64,000 nucleotides of DNA from Hansfordia pulvinata (taxonomy: Eukaryota > Ascomycota > Sordariomycetes > Xylariales). Both the position numbers and the translations under genes were made by a program. This document shows, piece by piece, positions 11,740-24,311 of this stretch (within the stretch, counting starts at the first letter, position 1; the number at the start of each line of letters is the position of its first letter). Location: the NCBI GenBank assembly GCA_006538405.1, contig BJKQ01000003.1, forward strand, positions 3,286,001 to 3,350,000, given 5' to 3'. A model generated the notes under the pieces. It worked only from the letters and a program-made list of their open reading frames with translations. It searched no databases and had not been told where the DNA came from.

Positions 11740-13992
11740 TGTCGATATATGTTGACCTCCGACGTTTCAAAGTGCCAAGCAAAGTAGAGGCCCGGAAGTC
11801 TTTTTTTTTTTTTTTTTTTTACACTGCGGTACAGGCCTAGTATAACGAGTCTCCGTGAGGCGTCACATGCGGCAGCTTGATCAAGAAAGGCCGAGATGGT
11901 CTTGTCGGTATATAACAAGCGAGGCCGGCCAGCAGTTGGCCGTGATCGTCAGGGTATAGCAGGGGAGATGGCCAATTTCGCCGGTTTACAGATCCACCAT
12001 CAGCCCAGGGCCAGACGCAAAGCAGATCACCTCGCTCGGGGGCCTGTCCCCTTTATCAATGTCGAGACGTCCTGCTCACCACTCTCGGCGGCATCCCACG
12101 CCCCTTTGCCGCGCCCAAGGCCGTAGCCGAAACCGCCACTTCAGTCGCCCTGTGATGCCGGCATGGGTGGCCGAGTATCGGGGCCTGGAGAGTCGGACTT
12201 ATCTGTATGGGGCATAGCCAATCGATCTTGGAGCAGGCGATCCATCCGGCCTCGTGAAGAGCCATTCCGCCGAGAGAAAGCATTTTCATTGGCCTGTCCG
12301 CTCTCCATAGTGCCCTTTCTACCATTTAAAATGGGGCACAACTTGACGATGGCAAGGGTTATGACAAAGGAGGCCATTTATCGAGAGAGGAAAGAAGAAA
12401 AAAACCTGCAGTCTCGAGCCCGATGAGCCGCCTTGCCGGGTCCGTTTGTCGGGCCAATTCTGGGGCTGGATGATGAGTCTGCTGTCGCTCTGTTCAAGCA
12501 AACCTTCCACACTGGGCAGCAGCCCATTGCCTTCCGATGCAGGTGTATGCATGCACAAGTAGCACGGCACGACTTCGTGGGTCGCAGATATGAGCGCACA
12601 ATGACTCCCGTGGTCCAGCGAGCCCGTGCTGTGATGGACCCCTACGCAAGAATTTGTCAAGGGTATGGGAGCGGGAGGCCAAAAGCGCCCTGTTATCGCC
12701 GCCACGTCGCTGGCGAGAACAAGTGGGAATGATGGCCGATATCCGCCGACGGGGGTGCAGGCCTCGGCTCGGCTGGACGCAGTCAGTCCATGACTGCATG
12801 CCGGAGAGAAGGTCGTGCGCACTCGCAGAGCATCCCGGCTCCCAAGTGGGCTGGCCGTCTGCAGTGGGGAGGGGCCCGCTCCCGCAACGGCTCCTATGCC
12901 GGCGCCTATGCCGGTGCGAGGACGCCTTGAGGGAATGGAAACTCGTAGCACCGCAGCACCCATCGGGTCGAGCCATGGGCGGGGAAACATGCGTGACGAA
13001 GCCCTGCCGCTCCCAAAGGCCCTCCCCCTTCAGGGTTGCGGCCATGCAAGTCTTGAGCAGACCCTGTTCCCGCCCGACCCCGTGATGCGAGCGCCGAATG
13101 GCACCCCCGGACTCAGAGCCCTCCCCCGCCGGTTATCGGGACTGGCCCGGGGTTAGTCGGCGCTCCTCCGATGCACGCCGAAGTGGTGGTGCAGGAGCGG
13201 AGGAAATGTACTACATAGTAGACCTATGGTATGTACGTATGCACAAGCATGCAACAACAGGTGCAGAGGCGGTCGTCAGAATGGCGAGGGGGAGTCGAGT
13301 TGCGTCAAGCCGACGTCTAGAAGATCCCAATATTCGCGCACAGTGAGTTCCACAGCGGTGCTTCATTTCGACATGAGTGCAGTCGTCGACGTTGAAGCTG
13401 GGAAATGAAGCTTATTTGAATGATCATCGCGGGGGGCAGCGCCAAGAGGGCCTACGGGTTTATCAGATCTTCCCAATGCCTCAGGCGCCGTGGGGTGTTT
13501 GTTGTCTGCGAGGTGCCTTAGGTAATCGAATCAAAAGCACAAGGCTCCAGTCCAGTCCCAGTCCCAGTCCAGCATAGGTCCGATCGCTTAGAGGGGTGCA
13601 GCTCGGAAAACACGATAGTATAGTATTGCTGCATAGTAGAGCCAGACTGGCAGCTATGCAACTATGGGAGCCGTGGCTGAAGCCAGCCCTGCGCGAGGGT
13701 TGGGGCGCAGCAGCTCGCATCAGTAGGTACGAACTCGGTGGCATCGTGGTAATGTGGGGTTGGCCGGAGTACTTGGGTACACCTAGCTGGTCCCACCACC
13801 AAGACCTGCCGAGGGGAGAATTAGCCGAAGAAAAGCCCCCCCCACCCATTCACACAAACAATTTGCACATCTGCCCACCACCTTAGCAAAAATTCCTAGA
13901 CGTCAATTACGCAGGTCTAAACACCACCCTGACGCATCACCACTAACCACCACAGCCAACTTTCGAGAGCGCCATCGCCAACCGCTGTCAAA
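11740..13992. other. Intergenic region, divergent from MFS toward eL42
   Basis: Upstream regions of the minus-strand MFS gene and the plus-strand eL42 gene, which diverge here. It includes a run of 20 T at 11801-11820 just upstream of the MFS start. No supported gene inside. Confidence 0.45.
11801..11820. repeat. Poly-T run of 20 bases
   Basis: A homopolymer about 60-80 bp upstream of the MFS ATG. On the coding strand it is a poly-A stretch, a nucleosome-disfavouring promoter element common in fungi. Confidence 0.8.
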
Positions 13993-14856
13993 ATGGTAAG
14001 CCCGCCGAACACGTCGCGCCCGCTCGTCTAAGCCGCACGCCGCCTTTTCCCCCATCGTCGACCGATCGCAAACGCTCCCGAGGACCATGTCGGCGCACGC
14101 CCCCGAGCCAGCACCACCGCACCCACCATTCCGCCCTACGAAACCTACCAGCTGCCTTGAAAACCACGGCAGTTTGCGGACGAAGTAAAAGAAAGGATTC
14201 TTGGGGTCATTCTGCCTTTGACGAACCGCCAACTTTGCGCACGCCTCCTCGACATATACAACCATGGTCCCCCAGCAGCGAGCCGAATCGAATCGACGGG
14301 AAAAGGCGACGTGTTGCTTTGAACGATGCGGCCATGCCATATAACTCAGAACGGGGCTGACCAGGCTCTCTGCACAGGTCAACATTCCCAAGACCCGCAA
14401 GACCTACTGCAAGGGCAAGGACTGCCGCAAGCACACCCAGCACAAGGTCACCCAGTACAAGGCTGGCAAGGTGGGTTCCCCTTCCACGCGGACCGCGCAA
14501 TGCCTCTCCAGTGTTCGAGGTTCACTGTCATGCGTGTCTATACTGACGCACGCCTTAGGCCTCGCTCTTCGCGCAAGGAAAGCGCCGTTACGACCGCAAG
14601 CAGTCTGGTTACGGTGGTCAGACCAAGCCCGTCTTCCACAAGAAGGCCAAGACGACGAAGAAGGTCGTCCTGAGATTGGAATGTGTCGCCTGCAAGACTA
14701 AGCTGCAGCTGGCCCTGAAGCGCTGCAAGCACTTCGAGCTCGGGTATGTCCCTTACCCACTCCCCGCCCGCGCCGTCCGCACGCCTGCCCGCCGACCCTT
14801 GCTAACCCCCTCCCAGTGGCGACAAGAAAACGAAGGGTGCGGCTCTGGTGTTCTAA
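13993..14856 (+). CDS. RPL42: 60S ribosomal protein eL42 (L44/L36a)
   Basis: Four exons, 13993-13995, 14378-14470, 14559-14743 and 14817-14856, give the expected 106 residues of this large-subunit protein at the tRNA E-site. The first coding exon is only the ATG, followed by a 382-nt intron (GTAAGC...CACAG). The other introns are 88 and 73 nt. The start [11 protein letters not shown], the zinc-binding cysteines C12, C17, C74 and C77, and the end KTKGAALVF are all family hallmarks. Residue 56 is proline ([11 protein letters not shown]), the form known to be cycloheximide-sensitive in yeasts; a glutamine there gives resistance. The reading is uninterrupted once introns are removed. High confidence. 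Confidence 0.97.
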
Positions 14857-15507
14857 ACGCGTTTCATCATTCTCGGTCATGGTTGTTGGTTCTCTTCACG
14901 GAAATAACGGTGGTTTGCATCATGGCCGGACAATGGCGACGGGAGTATTGATTCTCGGCTGGAATAGCGGGACATAGGTCACGAATAGAACCTCTTGTCT
15001 TGTTCAATTACGCCACATCGATGGCTGGGGAGGTCCTCGCGACGGTAACACGTGAAACCCGAAAGAAACGAAGGGAGAGCGGGGGCCGCCCCAGAGGAGT
15101 CCAGGGCGCGGGCCGGGCCGAACGACCTCCTCCACGTCGTGGAAGGGGCCGGATTCGCTGCCCATGATATGTGATACGATGAGATGAAAGCTTCGCATGC
15201 TCAGTCACTGTCCCAGCAGCACATCCAATCCAGCGGCTGAGCCATTCCACAATTAACGATGAAGACCACTGGCGACGTGAGAATCAAGTGTTTTTATCAA
15301 CAAATGACGGTAGAAGTCAGAGTTGATGGAAGTTGGGGAGTATCTATTTGACATGCACTATGCTGTGCCATGCGAGGGGTCTGTCTATCCGGTGTTCTTG
15401 CAATGATGCTATGATCCATTCTTTCACGCCGCGAAAAAAAAAAAAAAAAAGAGCCGCCATGCTCTCGCGCCCCGCCCCCACCTCTGCCTCCCTCGCATCA
15501 GAGGCGG
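14857..15507. other. Convergent 3' flanks of eL42 and the 2H phosphoesterase
   Basis: Both flanking genes end here. A run of 17 A lies at 15434-15450, near the 3' end of the minus-strand gene. No gene seen. Confidence 0.5.
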
Positions 15508-16698
15508 TCAGAACCCCTCGCCCATGCGGACCGTCCGCCCGCCCCCGTACCAGAGCGTGCCGACGCGGACGTCGACGCCCTTCTCCTGGCCGACGACCCA
15601 CTCGCCCGCGCCGGAGCCCCAGACCTCGTCGCGGAGCCACGCGTTGACCTCGTCGACGGCGTCGACCCAGGCGCGGCGCCGGGCCGGGGTGGCGTGGTCC
15701 TCGCCGCCCAGGTAGCGGCCCAGGGTGACGTGGGCGCTGGGCACGACGTAGCGCGACTCGACCTCGAGGCCGCCGCCGCCGGGGCCGCGGGCCAGGTCCC
15801 ACAGGTCGCGGCGCAAGTGGTGGTAGGTGTACTGGCAGTGGGCGTCTGCGCCTGCGTCTGCGTCTGCTTCCCCCGAGGAGGACGGGGCGGCGGGCAGGAA
15901 GGACATGGCAAAGGCCGATAGGTCGTAGGACACCATGGGCCGCACGAGGCGGGCGCGGTGGTGGTAGGTGTAGTCGGCGACGGCGGGGATGGCCGGGTCC
16001 AGGCGGGCGCGGAGGGCGGCGATCTCGGCGGGCGTCTTGGAGAAGGCCAGCTCCAGCTCGGTGATGTGCATGCGGTGCGAGGGCATCAGCCAGACGTCTG
16101 TGGCAAGCACTCTCCATCAGCCCTTGTTGTTTTGCGGTGTGCGGTGTGCGGTGTGCGGTGGGGTGAGGGGTGGGGGGTCAGTTTGTGTCTCTGGTCTCTG
16201 CCTACTGGGACTGTGTTTCTTGAGTCTCCTCTGGACCTCCTCGGCCAGCTCGAGGATGTGGATGGGCGGGCGGCCCCAGAAGGTCATGCAGTGGCGCTGG
16301 TCGCGGAAGCCCGGCTCGAGGTGCGGCCTCTCGAGGCGCAGCAGGACGGGGTCGATGGCGAGCCCCGCGAAGTCGGGCGAGAGGAACCTGGCCCGCTGCT
16401 GGGCGTTGCGCCGGGTGCGGTGGGCAGAGTACAGGTCCTGGATCTCGGACTGGGGCGGGCGTACCGATGGGGGAGGGGAGAGGGGGCTCTGTTAGCTGAG
16501 GCTGGTAGGAGTTGATGAGGGCGGGCATCTGCAAGGCGAGGCGGGCATCGTCGGGGCACAAGAGAGGGTTCTACTCAACTGGATCGTCATGGCACGCTTC
16601 TATCAGGGCGTTGTAGGGTTCTCGCCAGGCTTCAGCTCGACGCCCGACAGGTCCTCGAGCTTGTTCTCGGCGAGGGTCGGCTCCGCGACCGATCCCAT
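15508..16698 (-). CDS. 2H phosphoesterase (LigT/cyclic phosphodiesterase-like), one frame break
   Basis: Exons 16580-16698, 16206-16449 and 15508-16097, introns 130 and 108 nt. The two H-x-T motifs that define the 2H superfamily are present: HITELE soon after the exon 3 start (PSHRMHITELEL) and HVTLGRY further on. Such enzymes open or hydrolyse 2',3'-cyclic phosphates in RNA or tRNA-derived products; the exact substrate is unknown. A conserved leader block reads LYSAHRTRRNAQQRARFLSP. In exon 1 the frame breaks after KPGENP; adding one base to the CCC near 16620 continues into YNALIEACHDDP, which then splices cleanly. The restored length would be about 317 residues. Because both catalytic motifs are intact, a sequencing deletion is more likely than a dead gene. 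Confidence 0.72.
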
Positions 16699-18623
16699 CT
16701 TGTCTGCGAGGTGCGGGCTGCGGTGGGCGATGGAGAGAGAGGAGGGCGGGCGGTCGCTGGCGTAGATTGTAGAAAGGAGAGGTGAGTGATGGTGGCGGTG
16801 GTGGCTCAGCCTGCGTGGCCCGGCCCGGATCCATCTTTGCTGGGAACATCCGCCCGCTCCAGAGAGAGTCTGGCGGCACCCACCAATCGTGAAGCTTCGA
16901 AGCCTGGCCTTGAGACGCACACTGGCTTTGGCAATGATTACCAGGTACCTATCCGTACGAATCGATGTTCTCACCCTCAACCCCCCGCTCGTCGCTGCAG
17001 AGAGAAGCCTCGGCAGAACGCAAAATGCATTTCGCCCCGTACACCGCAGTTTGATTGATGTCCGAAATAAGCGGCTCAACCGCATCGTCAGAATGCATCG
17101 CCGCCTCGTGGGCCGCACCACAGCGCGCCGGGCCTTGCGCGCAACCAAGACTCGCCAGCACCCGGACTCGTCGAGTGTCGGGCGTGTGTAGATCGGACGC
17201 GACACAAGACTCGAGACAGGCGGCCTCTCCTCTCCGTGTGCCGCCGAGCCAAGATCCCTCAACGGGCTCGCCCCATATCCGCCAGGAACTTGACAATGCA
17301 CCGCAACTGAGGGGCAATGGGACGCCAGCTGCTCCTGCGCCGCCTGCGGCCGAAACTGAGCCAGAATCTCCCGCAGTGTTGGTCTACAGAACGTGGCGCC
17401 TGGGGTCCGGATACACCTTGACTGCACGGTCCCTTGGTCCAGTTGAGCGTTCAAGCCTTCCAATTAGGTACGGATGCATCGACTGCAGTCAGGTCAAGAA
17501 AGTCGATTCCGGACAACATCAGCATCCGCTTGCTTTCTGATCTCGGAACTGATATCACTCCGTTCCATTGGTCGACCGACCCGTGGCACCTCACTGCCCC
17601 TTTGCTTTGGCCACATGTATGTAAGAGCCTTGATGATAGAGCAATATTGGTCTGCTTCCACAAGGGCTCATTGATGCCATTCCGAGCATGAGGCAGAGGA
17701 TATTTGGCTTCTTTGTGATGCTCCTTGCAACTCAACTGGTCCACCAGCAGGGCCCCTGCTCGTCTCTCTCTGCTTTATCTGCCCATAAAAGAAGAAACAT
17801 CCTGATGTAAAGTCTACCTGGTTGAGGGACCATGTGAGTCTCTTCACTCTGTAAAGTCTCTCCAATATGGGCAAGGCAAGCAAGGACATGAGGGCCTCTC
17901 CTCGCCCAAGAAGAGGCCATACACAGATAGATAGCTTTGGCATTGCTTGATTTTAGGGACTTGGTTGGTGCTATCAATACCCTACCCATCTGAAAAGTTG
18001 ACTGAGGAGAGAGAGCTAAAGCTCCACAACCTGGCGATGTCTTGATCATGCACCATGGACAAGTTTCAGTGGCTTGAGCCCTGTGCCAATCAACATGTGC
18101 CTCCCGTCGCTGACACCATTCCCACATTCCCAGATGACCTTGCTGGCGCTGCTCTGCCTTGATGGAAATTTTCTTGTGGGCATGTCCATGTGCTTGGCTG
18201 TTTGTTTTCTCCCATCACCTGCTTTCCTCCCTGCCCCTCATCACCTCATCTCTGCTGCCATCACCAGCCCATCTTCACCAAAGCAATCACTCTTTCTAGA
18301 TCCCCTTACATATTTCAACCCTTCCCTCATATACATTTTGTTGTACGAAAGAACAGACCCTCCAGTGCAAAGAGCCTAGCATCACCCCGAGACCCGAGCC
18401 GCGTCGTTTCGTGTGGCCGCTCTGCAAGTACGGGCTGTTCGTGAAACGCGTATCGCCAGCGTACCTCTGCCCACGAGATCATCCATCAGACTCTACATCA
18501 CTTTCATCAAAAACAATCCCCTTACCTTCCCCTCAGCTTCAGACTACTCTGGCCATCTATCAGCCTCTTCGACTTCCAACTCGAGAACGAGTCATCTCAT
18601 CCGGAACACATCATATCGCCAAC

Positions 18624-18693
18624 GTAAGAGCTTGCTGTCTTCCTGCTTCCGCCCGTGGCACGTCATGATGTGCTGACCACAATGTGATTGCAG
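18624..18693 (+). other. Probable 5'-leader intron 1 of the methyltransferase gene
   Basis: 70 nt, donor GTAAGA, branch-like TGCTGAC, acceptor TTGCAG. It sits upstream of the first plausible ATG at 18869, so it would be an untranslated-region intron. Confidence 0.5.
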
Positions 18694-18761
18694 ATCCTGT
18701 TGGCAAGACTCCAGCCCAAGGTCTCCATAACTACAAACATGACTGCAGTCTAGAAACGTCG

Positions 18762-18819
18762 GTAAGGCATTAGATGAAATCGCCGTGTTGATCTGTGTTG
18801 CTGAACTACGACCTTGCAG
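18762..18819 (+). other. Probable 5'-leader intron 2 of the methyltransferase gene
   Basis: 58 nt, donor GTAAGG, branch-like GCTGAAC, acceptor TTGCAG, ending 49 nt before the ATG at 18869. Confidence 0.5.
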
Positions 18820-18868
18820 AGATAAACAAAAGAAGCACTGACGACCCATCGTCCACACAAAGTCCATC

Positions 18869-21800
18869 ATGGACCACCCCTCGAAGCAGGACGCGGCGTC
18901 CTCGTCGTTCGCCGGCCCGCCTGCTCCCCCATCAGAAAATGCAACAGCCAGCGGCCCTGCTTCCAGCACCAAAGAGAACAAAACACCCAGCCCAGGCCAG
19001 CCGCTCAAACGGAAACGCGCAGCGGCCGCGTCGGAGTCCGGCCCCCCTGACGGCGGCCCCTCCTCCAACGACAGCAACGACGCCGACCCCGGCCGCCCGC
19101 CGGCTCGTCGAGCCGCGGCGCCCACGCGGCGAAGAGGCCGGCGACGAAGCGAGACAGCGACTACTCGGACGCGAACGGGCTGCAGCGGTGGCTCACGCCC
19201 ATCGACAACGTCGAGGATGCCTTCCGCCACATGGTGGAGAACGCGAACAAGGAGATTGGCTTCTACGACGTGATCAAGCGGGCAGGAGGCGGCGGCGGCG
19301 GCGGCGGCGGCGGCGTCAAGGTCCGCGTGGGGACCATGTGCTCGGGCACGGAGGCGCCCGTGTTCGCGATGCAGATGATTGTTGACGCGATGAACAGCTT
19401 GAAGCCCGGGGAGGGGCGGCTGGAGTTTGAGCACGTGTTCAGCGCGGAGATTGTGCCGTGGAAGCAGGCGTGGTGTCTGCGGAACGTGGACGCCACCGTG
19501 TTCCGCGATGTGCAGGACATGGGCCACCCGGGCAAGAAGGTCGCGTAAGTTCTTTATCTCTTTTTACTCCTTGCACTTCTCACTCCCAGACACTCCTATA
19601 CTGCCAACCTTGCTGGATTTTACCACATTAGTTATTGCTCGTTGCTGACTGACTCCCCTCCCAGACTCACTGCGTTGGGCTGCTTCGAAGACATCCCGAG
19701 GACATTGACATTCTCGTGACGGGCACGCCGTGCGTGGACTTCTCGTCGATCAACGTCAACCAGCGCAAGGACTTCAGCAGGTCGGAGCGGGAGGAGCTGG
19801 CGCGGGCGCAGAAGCTGTACCGGCCCAAGGAGGCGAGGCAGTCGGCCGAGTTCCTGCGGACGGTGGACCGGTTCATCACGAGCGCGGCGCGCAACCAGGT
19901 GGAGGACCTGGGGGAGTCCGGGCGGGTCTTCTTCTCGATGCTCAACTACGTGCGGCGCCACCGGCCCCGGGTAGTGATCCTGGAGAACGTGGAGAGCGCG
20001 CCGTGGGACAAGCTGGCGCACGGGTGGTTCCCGGCGGCGGGGTACTCGGCGGCGTTCGCGGTGCTGGACAGCAAGGACTACTACATCCCGCAGACGCGCA
20101 ACCGGGGCTACCTGGTGGCGCTGGACAACGAGCGCTTCGGGAGCGGCGAAGGAGGCGGCGGCGGTAACGCGGAGGCGGCGGAGGCGGCGGCGGCGGTGGC
20201 GGAGGCGTGGCGCGCGGACATGGCGGCGCTGGCGCACCGGGCGTCGTCGCCAGTCAGCCGGTGGCTGCTGCCGGCGGTGCACCCGCTGATCGAGCGGGCG
20301 CGGCAGGACTGCGAGGCGCGTATCGTGGGCAAGAAGTCGCTGGCCAAGACGCCGTGGGCGCTGAGCCGGATCCGCCACGACCGCGTGCGGCGCGAGGAAG
20401 GGCTGGGCGACGAGCGGCCGCTCACCAACTGGGCCGAGGATGGCGGCGTCGGTTCCGGAATCGGTTCCGGGATCGGCTCCGGCTCCGGCTCCGGCTCCGG
20501 ATCGTACGACCGCCTCAACAAGATCGACCTGCAGGCGCAGCCGGAGCGCGTCAACGACTGCATCGACATCTACTACCTGCGCGGCCTGCGGACGGGCCAC
20601 GCGGGACGGTCTACCTGCACGGCGAGGCGCACACGCGCGCGTTCCCCTTCGACATGGCCTTCAAGACGCGCGTGCTCGACCTCAGCCAGAACGTCGACCG
20701 CAACGCCGGCAGCGCCCCCTTTGGCATCGCCGGCTGCCTGACTCCCGACGGCCTACCCTTCATCACCGACCAGTGCCGCCTGGCCACCGGCTACGAGGCC
20801 CTCGTGCTCCAGGGCCTGCCCCTGCACCGCATCGCCTTCTCCAACGAGGACCAGGAGCAGCTGCGCGACCTCGCCGGCAACGCCATGACCACCACCGTCG
20901 TCGGCGCCGCCCTCATCGCCGCCCTGACCGCCGTGCTGCGCCGCCACCACCCGAGTGTCAGCAGTTCTTCCCATCAAGAAGAGGGAGACACCAAGGAGAG
21001 CAGCAGCAGCTTCCCTTTTTTCACCGCATCCTGGAGAGCGGCGGCATCAGCGACGGCGGCAGCAGCACCAGGACCCTCAAGCGGCTACCCAGAAAGTACG
21101 GCACCGTGTCATCATCACCCACCACCAAGTCCCAGCTGGTCGAGCAGGCACACTTCTCCATGGTGCGCCCGCCGAGCCTGACCCTCTCGCAGGCCATCGA
21201 GCTGGTCCGGCGCTTCCGCCGCTACTGCTACTGCAACATGGTGGCCAAGTACAGCACCCCGCGCTTCCTGCGGTGCCGCGTCTGCGGCGTCGTCCGCTGC
21301 CGCACCTGCGCCGGTGTGCCCGCCCACGACTACCGCCGCCACGCCGTCGCTGTCTCCGGCGGCCGCGGGCTGCCCGCCGGCGCCTCCAACGCCTTCATGT
21401 CCCACTTCCCCAGCTTCCTCGCCGGCATCATCGACCCGCGCGCCCTGCTCGCTCAGCTGAGAATCGGCGGCGGCAGCCCCAGCGACGATGACAACAACAA
21501 CAACGACTTCGACAACAGCGACAGCGACCCCCTGGGCGTCTTCTCGTTCGTCCAGGTCCGCGTGACCGAGATCATCACCCTGTGCTACGTCTCGTCCACC
21601 GGCAGCTTCGAGCTGCGGGCCGAGCTGTCCGAGAGCGGCCTGACCTGGTATTTGTATCTGGTGGCCTCGTCGGCGCTGGGCCAGCGGTTCCTGCGCGCGC
21701 ACGGCCGCAAGGCCGAGGAGGCCGTCTTCCTCGAGCAGCAGCCGGTGGGCCGCGCCGTCATGACCGACGACGCGCCGGCGCCGGGTTCGTCGGCTTCGTC

Positions 21801-22832
21801 GGCATCGCTGACGCCCTCGCCCCGCGACTGGGAGGTTTGGGACTTTACGCCGATCCCCGTGGCCGTGACCCTGGTCATCACCGTCGATGAGGAAGAAGGA
21901 GAGGAGGAGGATGATGAGGAGGAGGAGACAACCACGATGACAACGATAACCGAAAAGAAGAAGACGAAGACGACGAAGAAGAAGAAGAAGCACACGAACA
22001 AGACGACGACGACACTGGACTTCCGCGTGCCCGACGAGCACCAGCTGTCGCTGCCGACGGGCGTGCAGCACATCCTCGACATGTGCAAGGGCGCGTACAC
22101 GCACCACCCGACGTGCGACGCCGCCGAGCACAGCCTGCACCGCAGCCCGCGGACGGGCGTCTTCCTCTTCAAGGACCCGCACAAGACGCTCAAGCCGCAC
22201 CTCGACGGCTACGTCGTCGCCCGCGAGCACCGCCTGCTCGAGGACCACGAGCACCGCGAGGCCCTCGTCCGCTTCCACCCGCTCTACCAGGTCCTGCACC
22301 TGGGCCCCGGAGCCCACCACGTCGACGCCACCGTCCCGGGCCAGTGGGCGGGCATCGTCCCCGTCGCCGCTGGCAAGTCCTCTTCTTCTTATTCTTACTC
22401 GTCGTCGTCGTCGTCGCCGCCTCCATCTCTCAGTGCTGCTGCTGCGGCTGCAACTGCGACTGCCGCCCCGGCCGAAAACCGACGACTCGCGCTCCACGAG
22501 AGGCTCGAGGTGCCCCTGTCCGACCACCTGGCCGTCGACACGCGCGACCACGGAGGAAGCGTCCTGGCCTGCCTCGCGTACCGGCAGCCCATCGACGCCA
22601 AGAACCGCGGCTTCCTCCGCAAGTATCAGGACCTGAGCCAGACAGCGCAGAGACAGAATCAGGGCCAGGGCCAGAGCCAGAGCCAGAGCAACGACCACGA
22701 CGGCGGCGACGAAGATGATGGCTGGGTGGCAATCGAGAACCACGACCGCCAGGCCCTGGGCACGCGCCTGCTCCCCGCCGCCACGGTCAAGCTGGGGCTG
22801 GGAATGGAGAGCATCGACTTTGATGTCATCAA

Positions 22833-22863
<31 letters not shown>

Positions 22864-24278
22864 GGAATTCACCATCACCAGCACGAGAACTGCCAGGACT
22901 GCTCGCCTTCGCGGCCACCAGTCAGATTTGTGCCCCTGAAGAACGGAAAGATGCAGGCCTACCAGAACACGGCCGAGATGAAGGAGCACGCCCACCGCCG
23001 CCGCTCACGGACGCCCTGCTTCGAGGTCCAGATCCGCGTCAAGCCGGCGCCGCCGTCGCCTGAACCTTCGTCGTCACCGCTCTACAGCCAGGTCGAGCTC
23101 CGATACATCGCCTTCCCGACCTCGCTGGCGCACCGCGCCCTCGGCTACCTGCCGCCCCTGCCTCAGACCCTCAACCACGAGCGAGGCCCTGAGCATGGCG
23201 ACACCGACAACTCTTCCCCGTCTCTTCCCAAAGCCAAAACCCCGGTCCAGCTCTCAGCCGGCGTGGAGACGCGCTTCGTCTCGGACCTGGCGCAGTCCTA
23301 CGCCCCCTTCCGCGACTCCCTGCTGCGCCCGCCGGCCGTGACCACCGACGCCGCCGCCCTGTCCCGCGTCCCGCCGTCGGCCCTGTCCAAGCTGGAGCGC
23401 CGCGCCGGCGCCGCAGGCTTGCAAGCGCCCGGGTTCGCGGCGACCCTGAGCCCGCTGCAGTCCGACTCGCTGGCCAAGTGGGTGGCGCACGAGGACAGCC
23501 CCCCGGCGTTCGTCGAGCGCGAGTTCGAGGAGGCCGCCGACGACGACCTGGGCCGCCTGCGGCTGACGGGCACCGCGGCGCGGGCGGTGCGCGCCCGGGG
23601 CGGCGTGGTCGCCGACGACGTCGGCTTCGGCAAGACGGTCACCATGCTCGCGCTGATGCAGGCGCAGGAGCGCCGCGACGAGGGCCCCGCGCGGGACGCC
23701 AGAGGGGAGGAGGACGGGCACGCCCGCGTCCACCTCAGGGCGTCGCTGGTCGTCGCGCCGCCGCACCTCGTCGGGCAGTGGGCGGCCGAGGCGCGGCGGT
23801 TCCGGCCTCACCTGAGCGATGATTATGATGAGAATGATGATGATGAGGAGGAGGAGGAGGGGGGGGATCCAACGACAACTACAACGACAGCGAACGGGAG
23901 CGGTAGAAGCAGCCGACAGCAGAAACAAAACCAGAAGCAGAAGAAGAAGAAGCTGAAGCAGCCGCAGAAGCCGCAGAAGATCCTCGAGATCGCGCAGCCC
24001 CGCGACCTGGACCGCCTCTCAATCGCCGCCATGGAGCACGCGTGGCTGATCGTCGTGAGCGACCGGCTGTTCAGCAGGCCCGACTACGTGGCGCGGCTGG
24101 CGCGCTTCGGCGGCCGCGGCGACGCCCCCGACATGGACCCCAAGAAGCCCGTCGACTTTGCCTACCAGAGCTGGTACGAGGCCGCGACGGCCAACATCGG
24201 CCGGCTGATGGCGGTGTACCACGCGAGCAAGAACGAAGCCGATAACAACAACAACGACGACGACAATGACAATTCTAC

Positions 24279-24311
<33 letters not shown>

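Larger units (their letters stand above)
16699..18868. other. Divergent intergenic region and 5' leader of the methyltransferase gene
   Basis: Lies between the minus-strand 2H gene and the plus-strand methyltransferase gene. From about 18400 onward the sequence has pyrimidine-rich leader character and two spliceable introns (18624-18693 and 18762-18819). No coding gene is supported. Confidence 0.5.

Noticed and set aside
21115..22995. 626-codon minus-strand open frame opposite the DNMT5-like gene
   Set aside because: Composition is Val/Arg/Leu-rich mirror sequence of a high-GC gene. It has no motifs, while the plus strand carries conserved domains.
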